This document shows positions 8,382 to 16,724 of a stretch of 64,000 nt of DNA, one piece after another. Each line of letters starts with the position of its first letter. Position 1 is the first letter of the stretch. Below the pieces are notes generated by a model. The model made no database searches. It was not told the origin of the DNA and saw only the letters and a program-made list of their open reading frames with translations. A program made the position numbers and the translations under genes. Source of the DNA: Peptostreptococcaceae bacterium (GTDB lineage Bacteria > Bacillota > Clostridia > Peptostreptococcales > Peptostreptococcaceae); NCBI GenBank assembly GCA_025210335.1, contig JAOARY010000019.1, forward strand, positions 1 to 64,000, given 5' to 3'.

Positions 8382-8510
8382 CGGTTTTGGTATGCTCCGT
8401 AAACATCTATTAAGACAGTTTTGGTATGCTCTGCAAACATCTATTAAGTCGGTTTTGGTATGCTCCGCAAACATCTATTAAGTTCTTGATATTAATAAGG
8501 AACTTTTTGT
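8382..8510 (-). ncRNA. toxI: ToxI-like antitoxin RNA: three 34-nt tandem repeats
   Basis: Three direct 34-nt units occupy 8382-8415, 8416-8449 and 8450-8483. On the minus strand the unit begins ACTTAATAGATGTTTG and ends CATACCAAAACCG. Differences between units are a few substitutions at most. The transcript would start near 8510 from the promoter at 8517-8546 and end at the hairpin before toxN. In characterised systems each repeat is cut out by the toxin and folds into a pseudoknot that inhibits it. Unit length, copy number and position fit the ToxIN group. Transcript ends are inferred. Confidence 0.88.
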
Positions 8511-8516
8511 ACATAT

Positions 8517-8546
8517 ATTATACACCCACTAGGGATGTATTGTCAA
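8517..8546 (-). promoter_or_regulatory. Near-consensus sigma-A promoter of the toxIN-like locus
   Basis: On the minus strand TTGACA (8541-8546) and TATAAT (8517-8522) are both perfect boxes separated by 18 bp. The predicted start near 8510 lies about 27 nt before the first antitoxin repeat. This is the strongest promoter by sequence that I saw in the window, consistent with abundant antitoxin RNA. Confidence 0.92.
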
Positions 8547-8560
8547 CCCTTTTTAAGACA

Positions 8561-8636
8561 TTTTTTGTAGAATTTCTTATCGAAAGAGCTTTATTAAAAA
8601 AGCATAATATCCATCCAAGCACCAAGCTAAAATAAG
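8561..8636. repeat. Right 76-bp direct repeat flanking the toxIN-like locus
   Basis: Second copy of the 7686-7761 repeat, 875 bp away, differing at four positions in its right half. It ends 46 bp before the S41 peptidase stop codon. The pair could have arisen by target duplication, recombination with an incoming cassette, or tandem duplication. Confidence 0.9.
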
Positions 8637-8681
8637 AAATCTACAATTCAATTTTTTATGTTTTTAAAAGTTCTTTAATTC

Positions 8682-10166
8682 TTATTGACTAACGATTCTT
8701 TTATTTTTAATAAGTTCATAAGTAAAATCCATATGAGTATCTATTTGATTCACAAAATCTGTAATATTTAAAGGTACTTCATAATTAGGCTTTACAGATA
8801 ACAAATTATTTTCAGTCTCTCCATCAATATCATCATTAAGATGAAGTTGCATTATAGGTACTGTTAATTGTATCTTTGTATTTGGTAGATTAAAATTAAG
8901 CAAAGATCCAGCTGTAGTTTCATAGTAATTCCCTGATGTGCTAGTTCCAATAAGATAACCATTATCCATATCCTTAATCTTTTGAGCAAAAATAGATGCA
9001 AAAGAGAATGTTCCTCCATCAATCAAACAATATACATTTCCATCATAATTATTTAGGCTAAATGGAATAGATGGCAACCCTTCCTCGCTAATGCTTCCAT
9101 CTTCATTTCTAGAATAACTACCAGTAGGAGTATAGCTTTCTTTTAAATCTTCATATAAAAGTTTAGAATCATTATCCATATAAGTAGTATCAATATCAAT
9201 ATTTTTAAGTGTAGATTTTTTTATTGTATAAAAATCATCATCTAAAATATAAGATAAAACAGTATTAGTAACATCACTATTACCACCAAGATTACCTCTT
9301 AAGTCAATAATAATATCGTTTATTCCATAAATTTTAACATCCTCAAAAAACTTTTCTAATACAGAATAAAAAAGAAACTGATCAGTAGGTTCAAAGCTAT
9401 ATATTCTAAGTGTAGCGATTTGATTTTTCATATCAAAAGAAGCATCGATATCTTTAAATGTATTAAGATAAGAGTTCTTAAGATAATTAGAATGTGCAAA
9501 CATATTTATATTATTAATATCAAACTTTGAAGAATCTATAATTTTTTCTTCTACTTTTCTTGTAACGGAATTTACAAATCTTATTTTATTTAATTTTCTA
9601 GGCTCAAAATACCCTGGGTATAAATAAGGCAAATCATTTTCAATATAATTATGAGCCAAATAATTGATATGATTATCAGTTTCATTACCAGCTATAAATT
9701 CTAGCTTTTGTAACAATAATTCTGTTCTTATATCATTTATTTCAAGAATTAATGAACCCGCAGGTATATCAATGCTGTTATAGTCACTATAAATTTTATT
9801 ATCTATAAATTTTATTTTTAGTGGCAAGTAAAGAGATTCAAGATTGATATTATTTACAAGTTCTTCAGACAAATCAATAGATGTGTGACCATCTTTTAAA
9901 CTATATAAAAACTTGGATAAAAGATAATTAAAATCTTGAACATTCATATTTTCTTTTATATTTTCTTTGGTATTATTAAATCCATAAATAAATTCTTTTT
10001 TAGATATATTTTCATACAAATTCCCATGGTAAGATTCCAATATGTTTCGAACTATTTCTAAATCTTCAATATACTCTGCTTTGCTATATTTAATATCTTG
10101 TGCAAAAGCTAATATATTCATATTTATTATCAAAATAATGCTTATTAAGCTAAGTATTTTTTTCAA
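8682..10166 (-). CDS. Secreted S41-family (C-terminal processing-like) serine peptidase
   Basis: The 494-aa protein has a signal peptide (MKKILSLISIILIINMNILAFAQ). It carries the S41 tail-specific protease core: DGHTSIDLS, IIIDLRGNLGGNS, and the catalytic Ser region GGTFSFASIFAQKI, followed by GTSTSGN. It has no obvious full PDZ domain between the N-terminal helical part and the core, as in the interphotoreceptor-retinoid-binding-like subgroup of S41. It is probably extracellular or membrane-associated and may degrade peptides or unfolded proteins. It is monocistronic, with the right toxIN direct repeat just past its 3' end. The substrate is unknown. Confidence 0.8.
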   Translation of the reverse strand: MKKILSLISIILIINMNILAFAQDIKYSKAEYIEDLEIVRNILESYHGNLYENISKKEFIYGFNNTKENIKENMNVQDFNYLLSKFLYSLKDGHTSIDLSEELVNNINLESLYLPLKIKFIDNKIYSDYNSIDIPAGSLILEINDIRTELLLQKLEFIAGNETDNHINYLAHNYIENDLPYLYPGYFEPRKLNKIRFVNSVTRKVEEKIIDSSKFDINNINMFAHSNYLKNSYLNTFKDIDASFDMKNQIATLRIYSFEPTDQFLFYSVLEKFFEDVKIYGINDIIIDLRGNLGGNSDVTNTVLSYILDDDFYTIKKSTLKNIDIDTTYMDNDSKLLYEDLKESYTPTGSYSRNEDGSISEEGLPSIPFSLNNYDGNVYCLIDGGTFSFASIFAQKIKDMDNGYLIGTSTSGNYYETTAGSLLNFNLPNTKIQLTVPIMQLHLNDDIDGETENNLLSVKPNYEVPLNITDFVNQIDTHMDFTYELIKNKRIVSQ

Positions 10167-10455
10167 TTTATATTCCTCCCTTTTTTAATATCTAAATAAT
10201 ATAGGGTTTTATTTAATATATTTATACAGCAAAATTCTCATTTATTATTATAGGTTTATTATTTTTTTACTATCAATGTGATTTTAATCTTAGTGTTTTT
10301 TAATTGTTATTATTGTTGTAATTTTCTTATATTTTTAGTTTATAACTTCTTTATATAAAACCTTATTGTATTATAACGTATATACAAAAAAAAGAAAGCT
10401 AAACGATTAAAAAAATAGTAACAAAATTTTAAAGATTAGAATTTGCTTAGAATTG

Positions 10456-10522
10456 TTGACTTAGTAGATAAATAGGGGTATATTTAAACTGTAATGTGTG
10501 TACTATATAAAATAATACACAT
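10456..10522 (+). promoter_or_regulatory. Promoter and candidate YtrA-type operator for the GntR/ABC operon
   Basis: TTGACT (10456-10461) and TATATT (10479-10484) make a 17-bp-spaced promoter. Just downstream, GTGTA (10498-10502) and TACAC (10516-10520) form an inverted repeat with 13 bp between, extendable to ATGTG/CACAT on the outer sides with one inserted GT. GTGTA-TACAC sites are typical of YtrA-subfamily GntR repressors, and the first gene of the operon encodes one. The rest of 10167-10639 is AT-rich without a gene. Confidence 0.6.
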
Positions 10523-10639
10523 GATACAATAATGAGTGAATTTATACAAAAGTAAATGTGGGCTATATTTGAATTTTGGATTTTGATTGTAGTTTAGATT
10601 TGTTTTATATATTTAAATTCTTTGAAAGGAGGAGTTTTT

Positions 10640-11047
10640 GTGATTCAAATAGATTTAAAAAGCAGAAAACCTATTTATGAGCAAGTAATAGATAAATTTA
10701 AAGAGCTTATAATAAAAGAGGTTTTAAAAGAAGATGATAAAATACCATCAGTAAGAGAACTGTCAAAAATGCTTACAATAAATCCAAATACAATACAAAA
10801 AGCATATAAGGAATTGGAAAGACAAAATTATATATACACTTTAAGGGGTAGAGGGAATTTTGTTAGTAGTAAAAAAGAAAGTGTTGATGAGGAGAAAATT
10901 ATGGAGCTAAAAAAGAAGATGAAAAAAATAATATCAGAACTTATCTACATGGGAATTACAAAAGAAGATTTAATAAAATTGATAAATAAAGTATATGATG
11001 ATGTAAAGGGAGGGAGAGAAATTGATAAAAGTATCCAATCTGAGTAA
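10640..11047 (+). CDS. GntR-family regulator, YtrA subfamily
   Basis: The 135-aa protein has an N-terminal winged helix-turn-helix (PIYEQVIDKFKELIIKEVL, PSVRELSKMLTINPNTIQKA). Only a short helical dimerisation tail of about 50 residues follows, the hallmark of the YtrA subfamily. The GTG at 10640 is chosen because AAAGGAGG ends 7 nt before it; the upstream in-frame TTG overlaps that site. The ABC ATPase gene overlaps its 3' end by 26 bp. In relatives such regulators repress their own ABC transporter operon and respond to cell-wall-active antibiotics. The operator candidate at 10498-10520 suggests autoregulation. Confidence 0.88.
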   Translation: MIQIDLKSRKPIYEQVIDKFKELIIKEVLKEDDKIPSVRELSKMLTINPNTIQKAYKELERQNYIYTLRGRGNFVSSKKESVDEEKIMELKKKMKKIISELIYMGITKEDLIKLINKVYDDVKGGREIDKSIQSE

Positions 11048-11921
11048 GAAGTTATCAAATAAATTGATATTAGATGATATAAATCTAAATCTTAAAAAAG
11101 GTTCTATATACGGACTTATAGGGGCTAATGGATCGGGAAAAACAACTTTAATTAAGCATTTAGTTGGAATTTATAAAGCTGATATGGGTAGTGTAAAGAT
11201 TGATGGACTTGAAGTATTTGAAAATAAATATGTAAAACATGATATTGGATATATTCAAGATGGACTTTATTTTTTTCCTATGTATAGCATAAAAAAAATG
11301 GCTGATTTTTATAGAAAAATGTTTAGAACTTTTGATGAAGATAGATATAAAAACATGTTAGAATCATTTGAATTAAAGGAAGATTTAAGAATTAGCAGAC
11401 TTTCAAAAGGGATGAAAAGACAAGTTGCATTCATATTAACATTATCAACTCTTCCAAAGGTACTTATACTTGATGAGCCTATAGATGGATTAGATCCACT
11501 TATGAGAAAAAAAGTGCTTAATTTTATAATGGAAGATGTTAGTGAAAGACAGATGAGTGTACTTATTTCTTCTCATAATTTAAAGGAATTAGAAAGTATA
11601 TGTGATCATGTTGGTATATTAAATAAAGGAAAAATGTTAATGGAAAGAGATTTGGATGAACTAAAATCAGATATTCATAAAATCCAAGTCGCGTATTCTT
11701 ATGATATAGATGATGTTATATCAAAAGAAATTGATGTACTTCACAGTGAAAAAAGAGGTAGTGTGAGCTTGTTTATAGTTAAAGGAAATAAAGAGAATAT
11801 ATTTGAGACTCTAGAAAAATATAATCCGTTAATATTAGATGTCTTACCACTTACATTGGAAGAAATATTTATATATGAATTAGGAGGTGTTGGACATGAA
11901 ATTAAAGACGTCATTTTTTAA
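11022..11921 (+). CDS. ABC transporter ATP-binding protein (YtrB-like)
   Basis: The 299-aa protein has Walker A GANGSGKTT (residues 34-42), an ABC signature reading LSKGMKRQ, Walker B VLILDEP, and the H-loop SSHNLKELE. A C-terminal extension of about 90 residues after the core is typical of ATPases that work with ABC-2-type permeases. Its TTG start follows a GGGAGGGAG ribosome site and overlaps the regulator gene, and its 3' end overlaps the permease gene. Together they form a YtrA/B/C-like export or bacitracin-type detoxification system. The transported compound is not evident. Confidence 0.92.
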   Translation: MIKVSNLSKKLSNKLILDDINLNLKKGSIYGLIGANGSGKTTLIKHLVGIYKADMGSVKIDGLEVFENKYVKHDIGYIQDGLYFFPMYSIKKMADFYRKMFRTFDEDRYKNMLESFELKEDLRISRLSKGMKRQVAFILTLSTLPKVLILDEPIDGLDPLMRKKVLNFIMEDVSERQMSVLISSHNLKELESICDHVGILNKGKMLMERDLDELKSDIHKIQVAYSYDIDDVISKEIDVLHSEKRGSVSLFIVKGNKENIFETLEKYNPLILDVLPLTLEEIFIYELGGVGHEIKDVIF

Positions 11922-13893
11922 TATAAATATCATAATAGAAGATTTAAAAAGATATTGGGGAATATCTGCACTTTATTTTATATTTTTATTTCTAGTAGGG
12001 CCTTTTTCAATTTTTTCAAGATTAAATGAAGATAGAAGCCTTAGTGGTTACTCTGTACGAGAATTTTTTATGCTTAGAACAGGAAGTTATGGAATAATAG
12101 TAGCTTTAGCAGTTGGAATAGGTATATCAGTTATAATATATAGATATTTGCAAAATTCAGATTCGACTTCGATGGTGCATTCAATGCCGATAACCAGAGC
12201 AGAGATTTTTAATAGTCATAATATATCAGCATTTTTGCTTATGTTTGTACCAGTTTTACTGATAGCAATTACTTTTTTTATGTTTATATTTAATTATAGT
12301 GGAAATGATGAGGTTGTAAGGGAGTATATAACTTATTACAATGTTTCAAAATGGATTATAACAATTATGACAATGAATTTATTTGTATATTTACTTACTT
12401 GTTTTGCTGGTATGCTTACAGGAATAAGTATGATACAAGGAATACTATCATTTGTATTTGTATTTTTGCCAATAGGGCTTAGTGTTATGATTTTGATGAA
12501 TTTGCAAAGATTTTTATATGGTTTTTCTATAAATGATGGTTTATTTATAGAATATATAGCTAAAATCTTTCCAATAACAGCTTTTATGTTTTCAACTACA
12601 TTAAGTTTTACTAATAAGGTAGTTTATATAGTTTTATTAATAGCTTTATATTTAATAACTTTCTTTGTTTATCAAAAAAGACCATTAGAATCAGCTGGTG
12701 AATCTATTTCATTTGATGTATTAAAGCCAGTTTTTAAATATGGATTTACATTTTGTGTTATGAGTCTTTTTGGAATGTATTTTGATGCGATGATGCCAAA
12801 TACATCTATTGCAATATATATTGGATATATAGTAGGAAGTATATTAGGATATATAATTGCTGAGATGATAATTCAAAAGAGTATTTGGATATTTAAGAAT
12901 TTCAAAGGTCTTATATATTACTGTATAGCTATTTGCTTATTATTATTTGCTGTAAAATTTGATATATTTGGTTATGAAAATAGAATACCAAATACAAATG
13001 ATATTAAAAAAGTATATTATTCAGATCATTATAGTAGGATGATAGGTGATATAGATAATAGATATTATGAAGACAAAAATAATATTGAAAATATAAAAAA
13101 TATTCATAAGAGTATATTGGCAAAGAGACATGAATTTGATTTTGAAAATGGATCAAGATTTATAGAAATAAGATATCAATATGATAATGGGTTAGAATTA
13201 CAAAGAAGCTATTCAATACCTAGTGATTTCTTTGAAAAAAATATCAATGTAAAAAAATTGCATGAAACAAAAGAATTTAAATTCTTGAATTATAATATAT
13301 TTAAAAATAATAAAATAGATGCTATTAGTTTTAGACAAGAATTTAAATCATATGAGATTGAAGTAAATAATAAAACAAAATTAAAACAGTCACCTATAGA
13401 GGATAGACAACAGATAAATGAACTTGTAAAGGCTTTAAGAAAAGATATTTTAGAGCTTTCTTATGAGGAATTAAATAACGCACAAAATTCAAATAGAATA
13501 ATGGATATTAGATATTTTGCAGTAAATTCAAGAGGGAAAGAAGTTATAGAAAGTTATGATTTATATTGGGATGAAAGCTTTAAAAATACAGTAGAGTATT
13601 TAAAGAGTATAGATAAATATGATGAAACCATGATAAGAGATAATATTAAAAGAATAATATTATTAGATAAGGTACAAGATGAATATTATAATATTGAAGA
13701 ATTTCAAGCATTAAAAGAAAAAATGAATATATTTGAAAATAAAGATCAAATAGATTTTATAGTAGATAATATGGGTTATATGAGTTGGTCAAATTCTCAT
13801 CAAGGCATGATGGAACTTAATAATGGCGATAAATATATTATTAGAATTTCTATAGATGACTATATTAGTTTAATAAATAATGAAATAGATTAA
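11896..13893 (+). CDS. ABC-2-type permease with large soluble C-terminal domain
   Basis: This 665-aa protein starts at ATG 11896, 8 nt after AGGAGG. The first about 350 residues contain ten or so hydrophobic segments, including EDLKRYWGISALYFIFLFLV and STSMVHSMPITRAE, the latter common in YtrC/YtrD-like permeases. The final about 300 residues are hydrophilic and probably extracytoplasmic. That domain resembles regions described in similar clostridial permeases, but I cannot name it with certainty. It is translationally coupled to the ATPase gene (26-bp overlap). It is the last gene of the operon and ends before a bidirectional terminator. Confidence 0.85.
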   Translation: MKLKTSFFNINIIIEDLKRYWGISALYFIFLFLVGPFSIFSRLNEDRSLSGYSVREFFMLRTGSYGIIVALAVGIGISVIIYRYLQNSDSTSMVHSMPITRAEIFNSHNISAFLLMFVPVLLIAITFFMFIFNYSGNDEVVREYITYYNVSKWIITIMTMNLFVYLLTCFAGMLTGISMIQGILSFVFVFLPIGLSVMILMNLQRFLYGFSINDGLFIEYIAKIFPITAFMFSTTLSFTNKVVYIVLLIALYLITFFVYQKRPLESAGESISFDVLKPVFKYGFTFCVMSLFGMYFDAMMPNTSIAIYIGYIVGSILGYIIAEMIIQKSIWIFKNFKGLIYYCIAICLLLFAVKFDIFGYENRIPNTNDIKKVYYSDHYSRMIGDIDNRYYEDKNNIENIKNIHKSILAKRHEFDFENGSRFIEIRYQYDNGLELQRSYSIPSDFFEKNINVKKLHETKEFKFLNYNIFKNNKIDAISFRQEFKSYEIEVNNKTKLKQSPIEDRQQINELVKALRKDILELSYEELNNAQNSNRIMDIRYFAVNSRGKEVIESYDLYWDESFKNTVEYLKSIDKYDETMIRDNIKRIILLDKVQDEYYNIEEFQALKEKMNIFENKDQIDFIVDNMGYMSWSNSHQGMMELNNGDKYIIRISIDDYISLINNEID

Positions 13894-13951
13894 TCAAATT
13901 CATAAAATCCATCAAAGTCATCAAATAATAAATATGAGTTAAATTTAGTAT

Positions 13952-14000
13952 AAAAAACTAGCTTAAAATAATAGAAATATTGTTTTAAGCTAGTTTTTTT
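13952..14000. terminator. Bidirectional terminator between ABC permease and arsR-type gene
   Basis: AAAAAACTAGCTTAAAA pairs with TTTTAAGCTAGTTTTTT; A and T runs on both sides serve both converging genes. Confidence 0.9.
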
Positions 14001-14021
14001 ATTATATTTATTATTAAAAAA

Positions 14022-14399
14022 TTATTTTATATGGTTTATATGACAATAACCTTGATCAAATATATTTTTTATATGTTCATCATCAAGTGAATAATAAACA
14101 ACTTTTCCTTCCTTTCTATATTTAACAAATCTCGAGGATTTTAAAACTCTAAGTTGATGTGAAATAGCAGATTGAGTCATATTTAATAGACTTGCTATAT
14201 CACATACACACATTTCAGATTGAAAAAGTGCATAGATTATTTTTATTCTTGTAGCATCTCCAAGAACTTTAAAAAAATCAGCTAAAGAACTTAATGTATC
14301 TTCTTTTAACATCTTTTGTCTTATATTTTCAACTACATCATCATGAATAATTGTTTGTTTGCATGTACATATTTTTTCTTCTTTATTTTTTTTATTCAT
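14022..14399 (-). CDS. ArsR/SmtB-family metal-sensing repressor (CadC/CzrA-like)
   Basis: The 125-aa winged-helix protein has the ArsR pattern LGDATRIKIIYAL, the metal-binding helix motif SEMCVCDIASLL, and the recognition helix TQSAISHQLRVLKSS. An N-terminal CTCKQ (about residues 11-15) with the two Cys of CVCD matches the CadC-type alpha3N soft-metal site. The C-terminal DDEHIKNIFDQGYCHINH resembles an alpha5 zinc site. It probably derepresses on Cd, Pb or Zn. No metal pump is adjacent; the closest genes are the YtrA operon (convergent) and the peroxiredoxin (divergent), so its target is unclear. Confidence 0.88.
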   Translation of the reverse strand: MNKKNKEEKICTCKQTIIHDDVVENIRQKMLKEDTLSSLADFFKVLGDATRIKIIYALFQSEMCVCDIASLLNMTQSAISHQLRVLKSSRFVKYRKEGKVVYYSLDDEHIKNIFDQGYCHINHIK

Positions 14400-14612
14400 T
14401 AAAAAAATTCACCTCTTTTTGTGATGTTATAAAAGTATTATACACCAAATATCAAAATCTAAAAAATAAAGCAATCTTGTTTAGAATAATATTTGTAGAT
14501 TGAAAATATTAATAAATTTAATATTATATAGCAATATCAATAAGTAGCTCTATATTTATTTTGAGATTTATTTTGCTTATATTGGGAAAAATAATATTAT
14601 ATTAAAAAAGGA

Positions 14613-14660
14613 TTGACTTTTATAAAAATATGTAATAAAATTAAAAATGTAATCATTACA
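14613..14660 (+). promoter_or_regulatory. Promoter with palindromic operator upstream of the peroxiredoxin
   Basis: TTGACT (14613-14618) and TAAAAT (14636-14641) are 17 bp apart. The perfect palindrome TGTAATCATTACA (14648-14660) lies across the predicted transcription start. It resembles PerR boxes (TTATAATNATTATAA) with symmetric changes, so a Fur-family repressor is plausible. The divergent ArsR regulator is another candidate. Confidence 0.6.
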
Positions 14661-14754
14661 AATTAAAAAAATAATATGAAAAATTAAAGATGTTTAATCA
14701 GAGTGATATTGAATATATAAATAGTGTAGTAAAAATTAAAAAGGATGTGATTAT

Positions 14755-15237
14755 ATGTTAGCTAAAGAAGGCGATATAGTTAAAGGTATAAAATTAGATT
14801 CATCATTAGGTGAAAAGATTGCAACTACCGATTTTTTAGGCAAAAATGTTATTCTTTATTTTTATCCTAAAGATAATACACCAGGATGTAGTTTAGAAGC
14901 TAAGCTATTTGAAGACTATAAAGATCATTTTGAAGAGCTAAACACAGTAATACTTGGAGTTAGCAAGGATAGTATCAAATCACATATGAAATTTAGGGAT
15001 AAATTAAATATATCTTTTGCACTATTATCAGATGAACAAAAGGAACTTTGTGATTATTATGGAGTTATGAAATTAAAAAAATTCATGGGTAAAGAATATC
15101 ATGGAATAGAAAGATCTACATTTATAATAGATAAAGAAGGAAGACTTATAAAAGAATATAGAAATGTAAAAGTTAAAAATCATATAGAAGATGTAATGTC
15201 TTTTATTAATGAAATAGAAAATAGAGTTAAAAATTAA
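14755..15237 (+). CDS. bcp: PrxQ/Bcp-type thiol peroxidase
   Basis: The 160-aa thioredoxin-fold protein has the peroxidatic Cys in YPKDNTPGCSLEAKLFEDY. It would reduce H2O2 or alkyl hydroperoxides. In classical PrxQ a resolving Cys sits five residues later; here that position is Lys, so it is probably a 1-Cys form or uses the Cys in DEQKELCDYYG as resolver. The gene opens an oxidative-defence cluster with desulfoferrodoxin and rubrerythrin, both on the same strand with separate leaders. A palindromic operator overlaps its promoter. ATG follows AAAGGATGTGAT. Confidence 0.88.
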   Translation: MLAKEGDIVKGIKLDSSLGEKIATTDFLGKNVILYFYPKDNTPGCSLEAKLFEDYKDHFEELNTVILGVSKDSIKSHMKFRDKLNISFALLSDEQKELCDYYGVMKLKKFMGKEYHGIERSTFIIDKEGRLIKEYRNVKVKNHIEDVMSFINEIENRVKN

Positions 15238-15446
15238 TTAATACATTTTAATATTAAATATAAATTTATTGATTTTAATTATTTATAGATGATAAATTTG
15301 ATTGAATTAAAAATATTTATTTAGATTTATTTTTAAATCAAAAATGTTTGTATTTTTTATAACTGTGGTATAGAACTAAGTGATATGTAAAAATTAATTG
15401 ATAATTAATTAATATAAATATTTATTAAAAAGAAGGGGTGTTTATT

Positions 15447-15827
15447 ATGGCTAAGAAATTAGGTATATACAAATGTGAATTATGTGGGAATATAACAGAG
15501 GTTTTCGTTGCTGGTGGAGGAGATTTAGCTTGTTGTGGTCAAAATATGAAGTATATGGAAGAAAAAACAGCAGATCATTCAACTGAAAAGCATGTACCTT
15601 TTGTTGAAAAAACAGAAAAAGGATATAAAGTTAGAGTTGGAGAAAATGCAGCTCATCCAATGACAGAGGAACATTATATTATGTGGATTGAACTTATTGT
15701 TGATGATTTAATACTTAGAAAAGAATTAAAACCAAATGATAAGCCTGAAGCTGAATTTGAAGTTAAACATTCAGATAATGTAATAGCAAGAGAATATTGT
15801 AATATACATGGACATTGGAAAAACTAG
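15447..15827 (+). CDS. dfx: Desulfoferrodoxin (2Fe superoxide reductase)
   Basis: At 126 aa this is a full-length class I superoxide reductase. The N-terminal desulforedoxin domain binds rubredoxin-like iron with C-x2-C (YKCELCGN) and a Cys pair (LACCGQNM). The catalytic domain carries the His ligands ([16 protein letters not shown], and the C-terminal CNIHGHWK with Cys and His). It reduces superoxide to peroxide without releasing oxygen, passing the product to peroxidases such as rubrerythrin just downstream. ATG 15447 is preferred to an upstream in-frame GTG because GAAGGGG precedes it correctly. Confidence 0.95.
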   Translation: MAKKLGIYKCELCGNITEVFVAGGGDLACCGQNMKYMEEKTADHSTEKHVPFVEKTEKGYKVRVGENAAHPMTEEHYIMWIELIVDDLILRKELKPNDKPEAEFEVKHSDNVIAREYCNIHGHWKN

Positions 15828-15837
15828 ATTATAAATC

Positions 15838-15869
15838 AAAGAGTATAATATTTTTATTATACTCTTAAT
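15838..15869 (+). terminator. Probable terminator after desulfoferrodoxin
   Basis: AAGAGTATAATA pairs with TATTATACTCTT around TTTT. The T run after it is short, so read-through to rubrerythrin is possible. Confidence 0.55.
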
Positions 15870-15964
15870 CTTTAAGGAGAATTAATTATAAAATTTTATA
15901 ATTAGGATTTTTAGAATATTAAGTAGGTAAATAATATATAATTGTAGTTTTTAAGGAGGGTATT

Positions 15965-16537
15965 ATGAGTATTAAAGGAACGAAAACAGAACAAAATTTA
16001 TTAAAAGCATTTGCTGGTGAATCTCAAGCTAGAACTAGATATACTTATTATGCTTCAAAAGCAAGAAAAGAAGGTTATAGACAAATAGAAGCATTATTTT
16101 TAGAAACTGCTGAAAATGAAAAAGAACATGCTAAAAGATTCTTTAAGTTCTTAGAAGGTGGAATGGTTGAAATAACAGCATCTTATCCAGCTGGTGTTAT
16201 AGGATCAACTATAGAAAACTTAAATGCAGCAGCAGATGGTGAAAATGAAGAACATACAGAGCTTTATCCTGAATTTGCAAGAATTGCAGATGAAGAAGGC
16301 TTTAAAGATGTAGCAACTGCTTTTAGAATGATTGCTAAGGTTGAAGTTGAACATGAAAAAAGATATAGAAAACTTATAGAAAATATCGAAACTGACAAAG
16401 TGTTTAGTAAAGATGGTGAAGTTAGATGGAAGTGTAGAAATTGTGGATATGTTCATACTGGAAAAGATGCACCAGATTTATGTCCAGCATGCTTACACGA
16501 AAAAGAACATTTTGAAATAAAAGAAAGTAATTATTAA
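15965..16537 (+). CDS. rbr: Rubrerythrin
   Basis: The 190-aa protein has a ferritin-like diiron domain followed by a C-terminal rubredoxin domain. The first has Glu/His ligands in LKAFAGESQARTRY, ETAENEKEHAKRF and EVEHEKRYRKL. The second is C-x2-C ... C-x2-C (KCRNCGYVH and DLCPACLH). It reduces hydrogen peroxide in anaerobes using electrons from rubredoxin or NADH-linked reductases. It forms a functional set with the superoxide reductase and peroxiredoxin upstream. Start follows AAGGAGG. Length and metal ligands are complete. Confidence 0.96.
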   Translation: MSIKGTKTEQNLLKAFAGESQARTRYTYYASKARKEGYRQIEALFLETAENEKEHAKRFFKFLEGGMVEITASYPAGVIGSTIENLNAAADGENEEHTELYPEFARIADEEGFKDVATAFRMIAKVEVEHEKRYRKLIENIETDKVFSKDGEVRWKCRNCGYVHTGKDAPDLCPACLHEKEHFEIKESNY

Positions 16538-16615
16538 TAATTAAGATGAAATAATGATTGCTAAATAAGAGTAAATTATTATAAATAAACAAAAAATTAT
16601 TTAATCATTTATGAT

Positions 16616-16721
16616 AAAAAGGGCTATCGAATTGAGAATTTTAGCTATAATATATTGTGCTTTAAATTAAAAATAAGCACAATATATTATAAAATTTTTC
16701 TTTTTTGTGATAGCCCTTTTG
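16616..16721. terminator. Long two-stem hairpin terminator (family member 1)
   Basis: The outer stem AAAAGGGCTATC pairs with GATAGCCCTTTT. An inner 17-bp stem is TATAATATATTGTGCTT (16646-16662) with its complement at 16675-16691. Poly-A and poly-T ends serve both rubrerythrin (+) and the Crp-like gene (-). Similar structures occur at 19368, 38128 and 53465. Confidence 0.8.
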
Positions 16722-16724
16722 TTT

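Noticed and set aside
8248..8635. Plus-strand open frames across the antitoxin repeats
   Set aside because: They are open only because the 34-nt repeats and the terminator happen to lack stops. They lack ribosome sites and the locus is transcribed from the minus strand.
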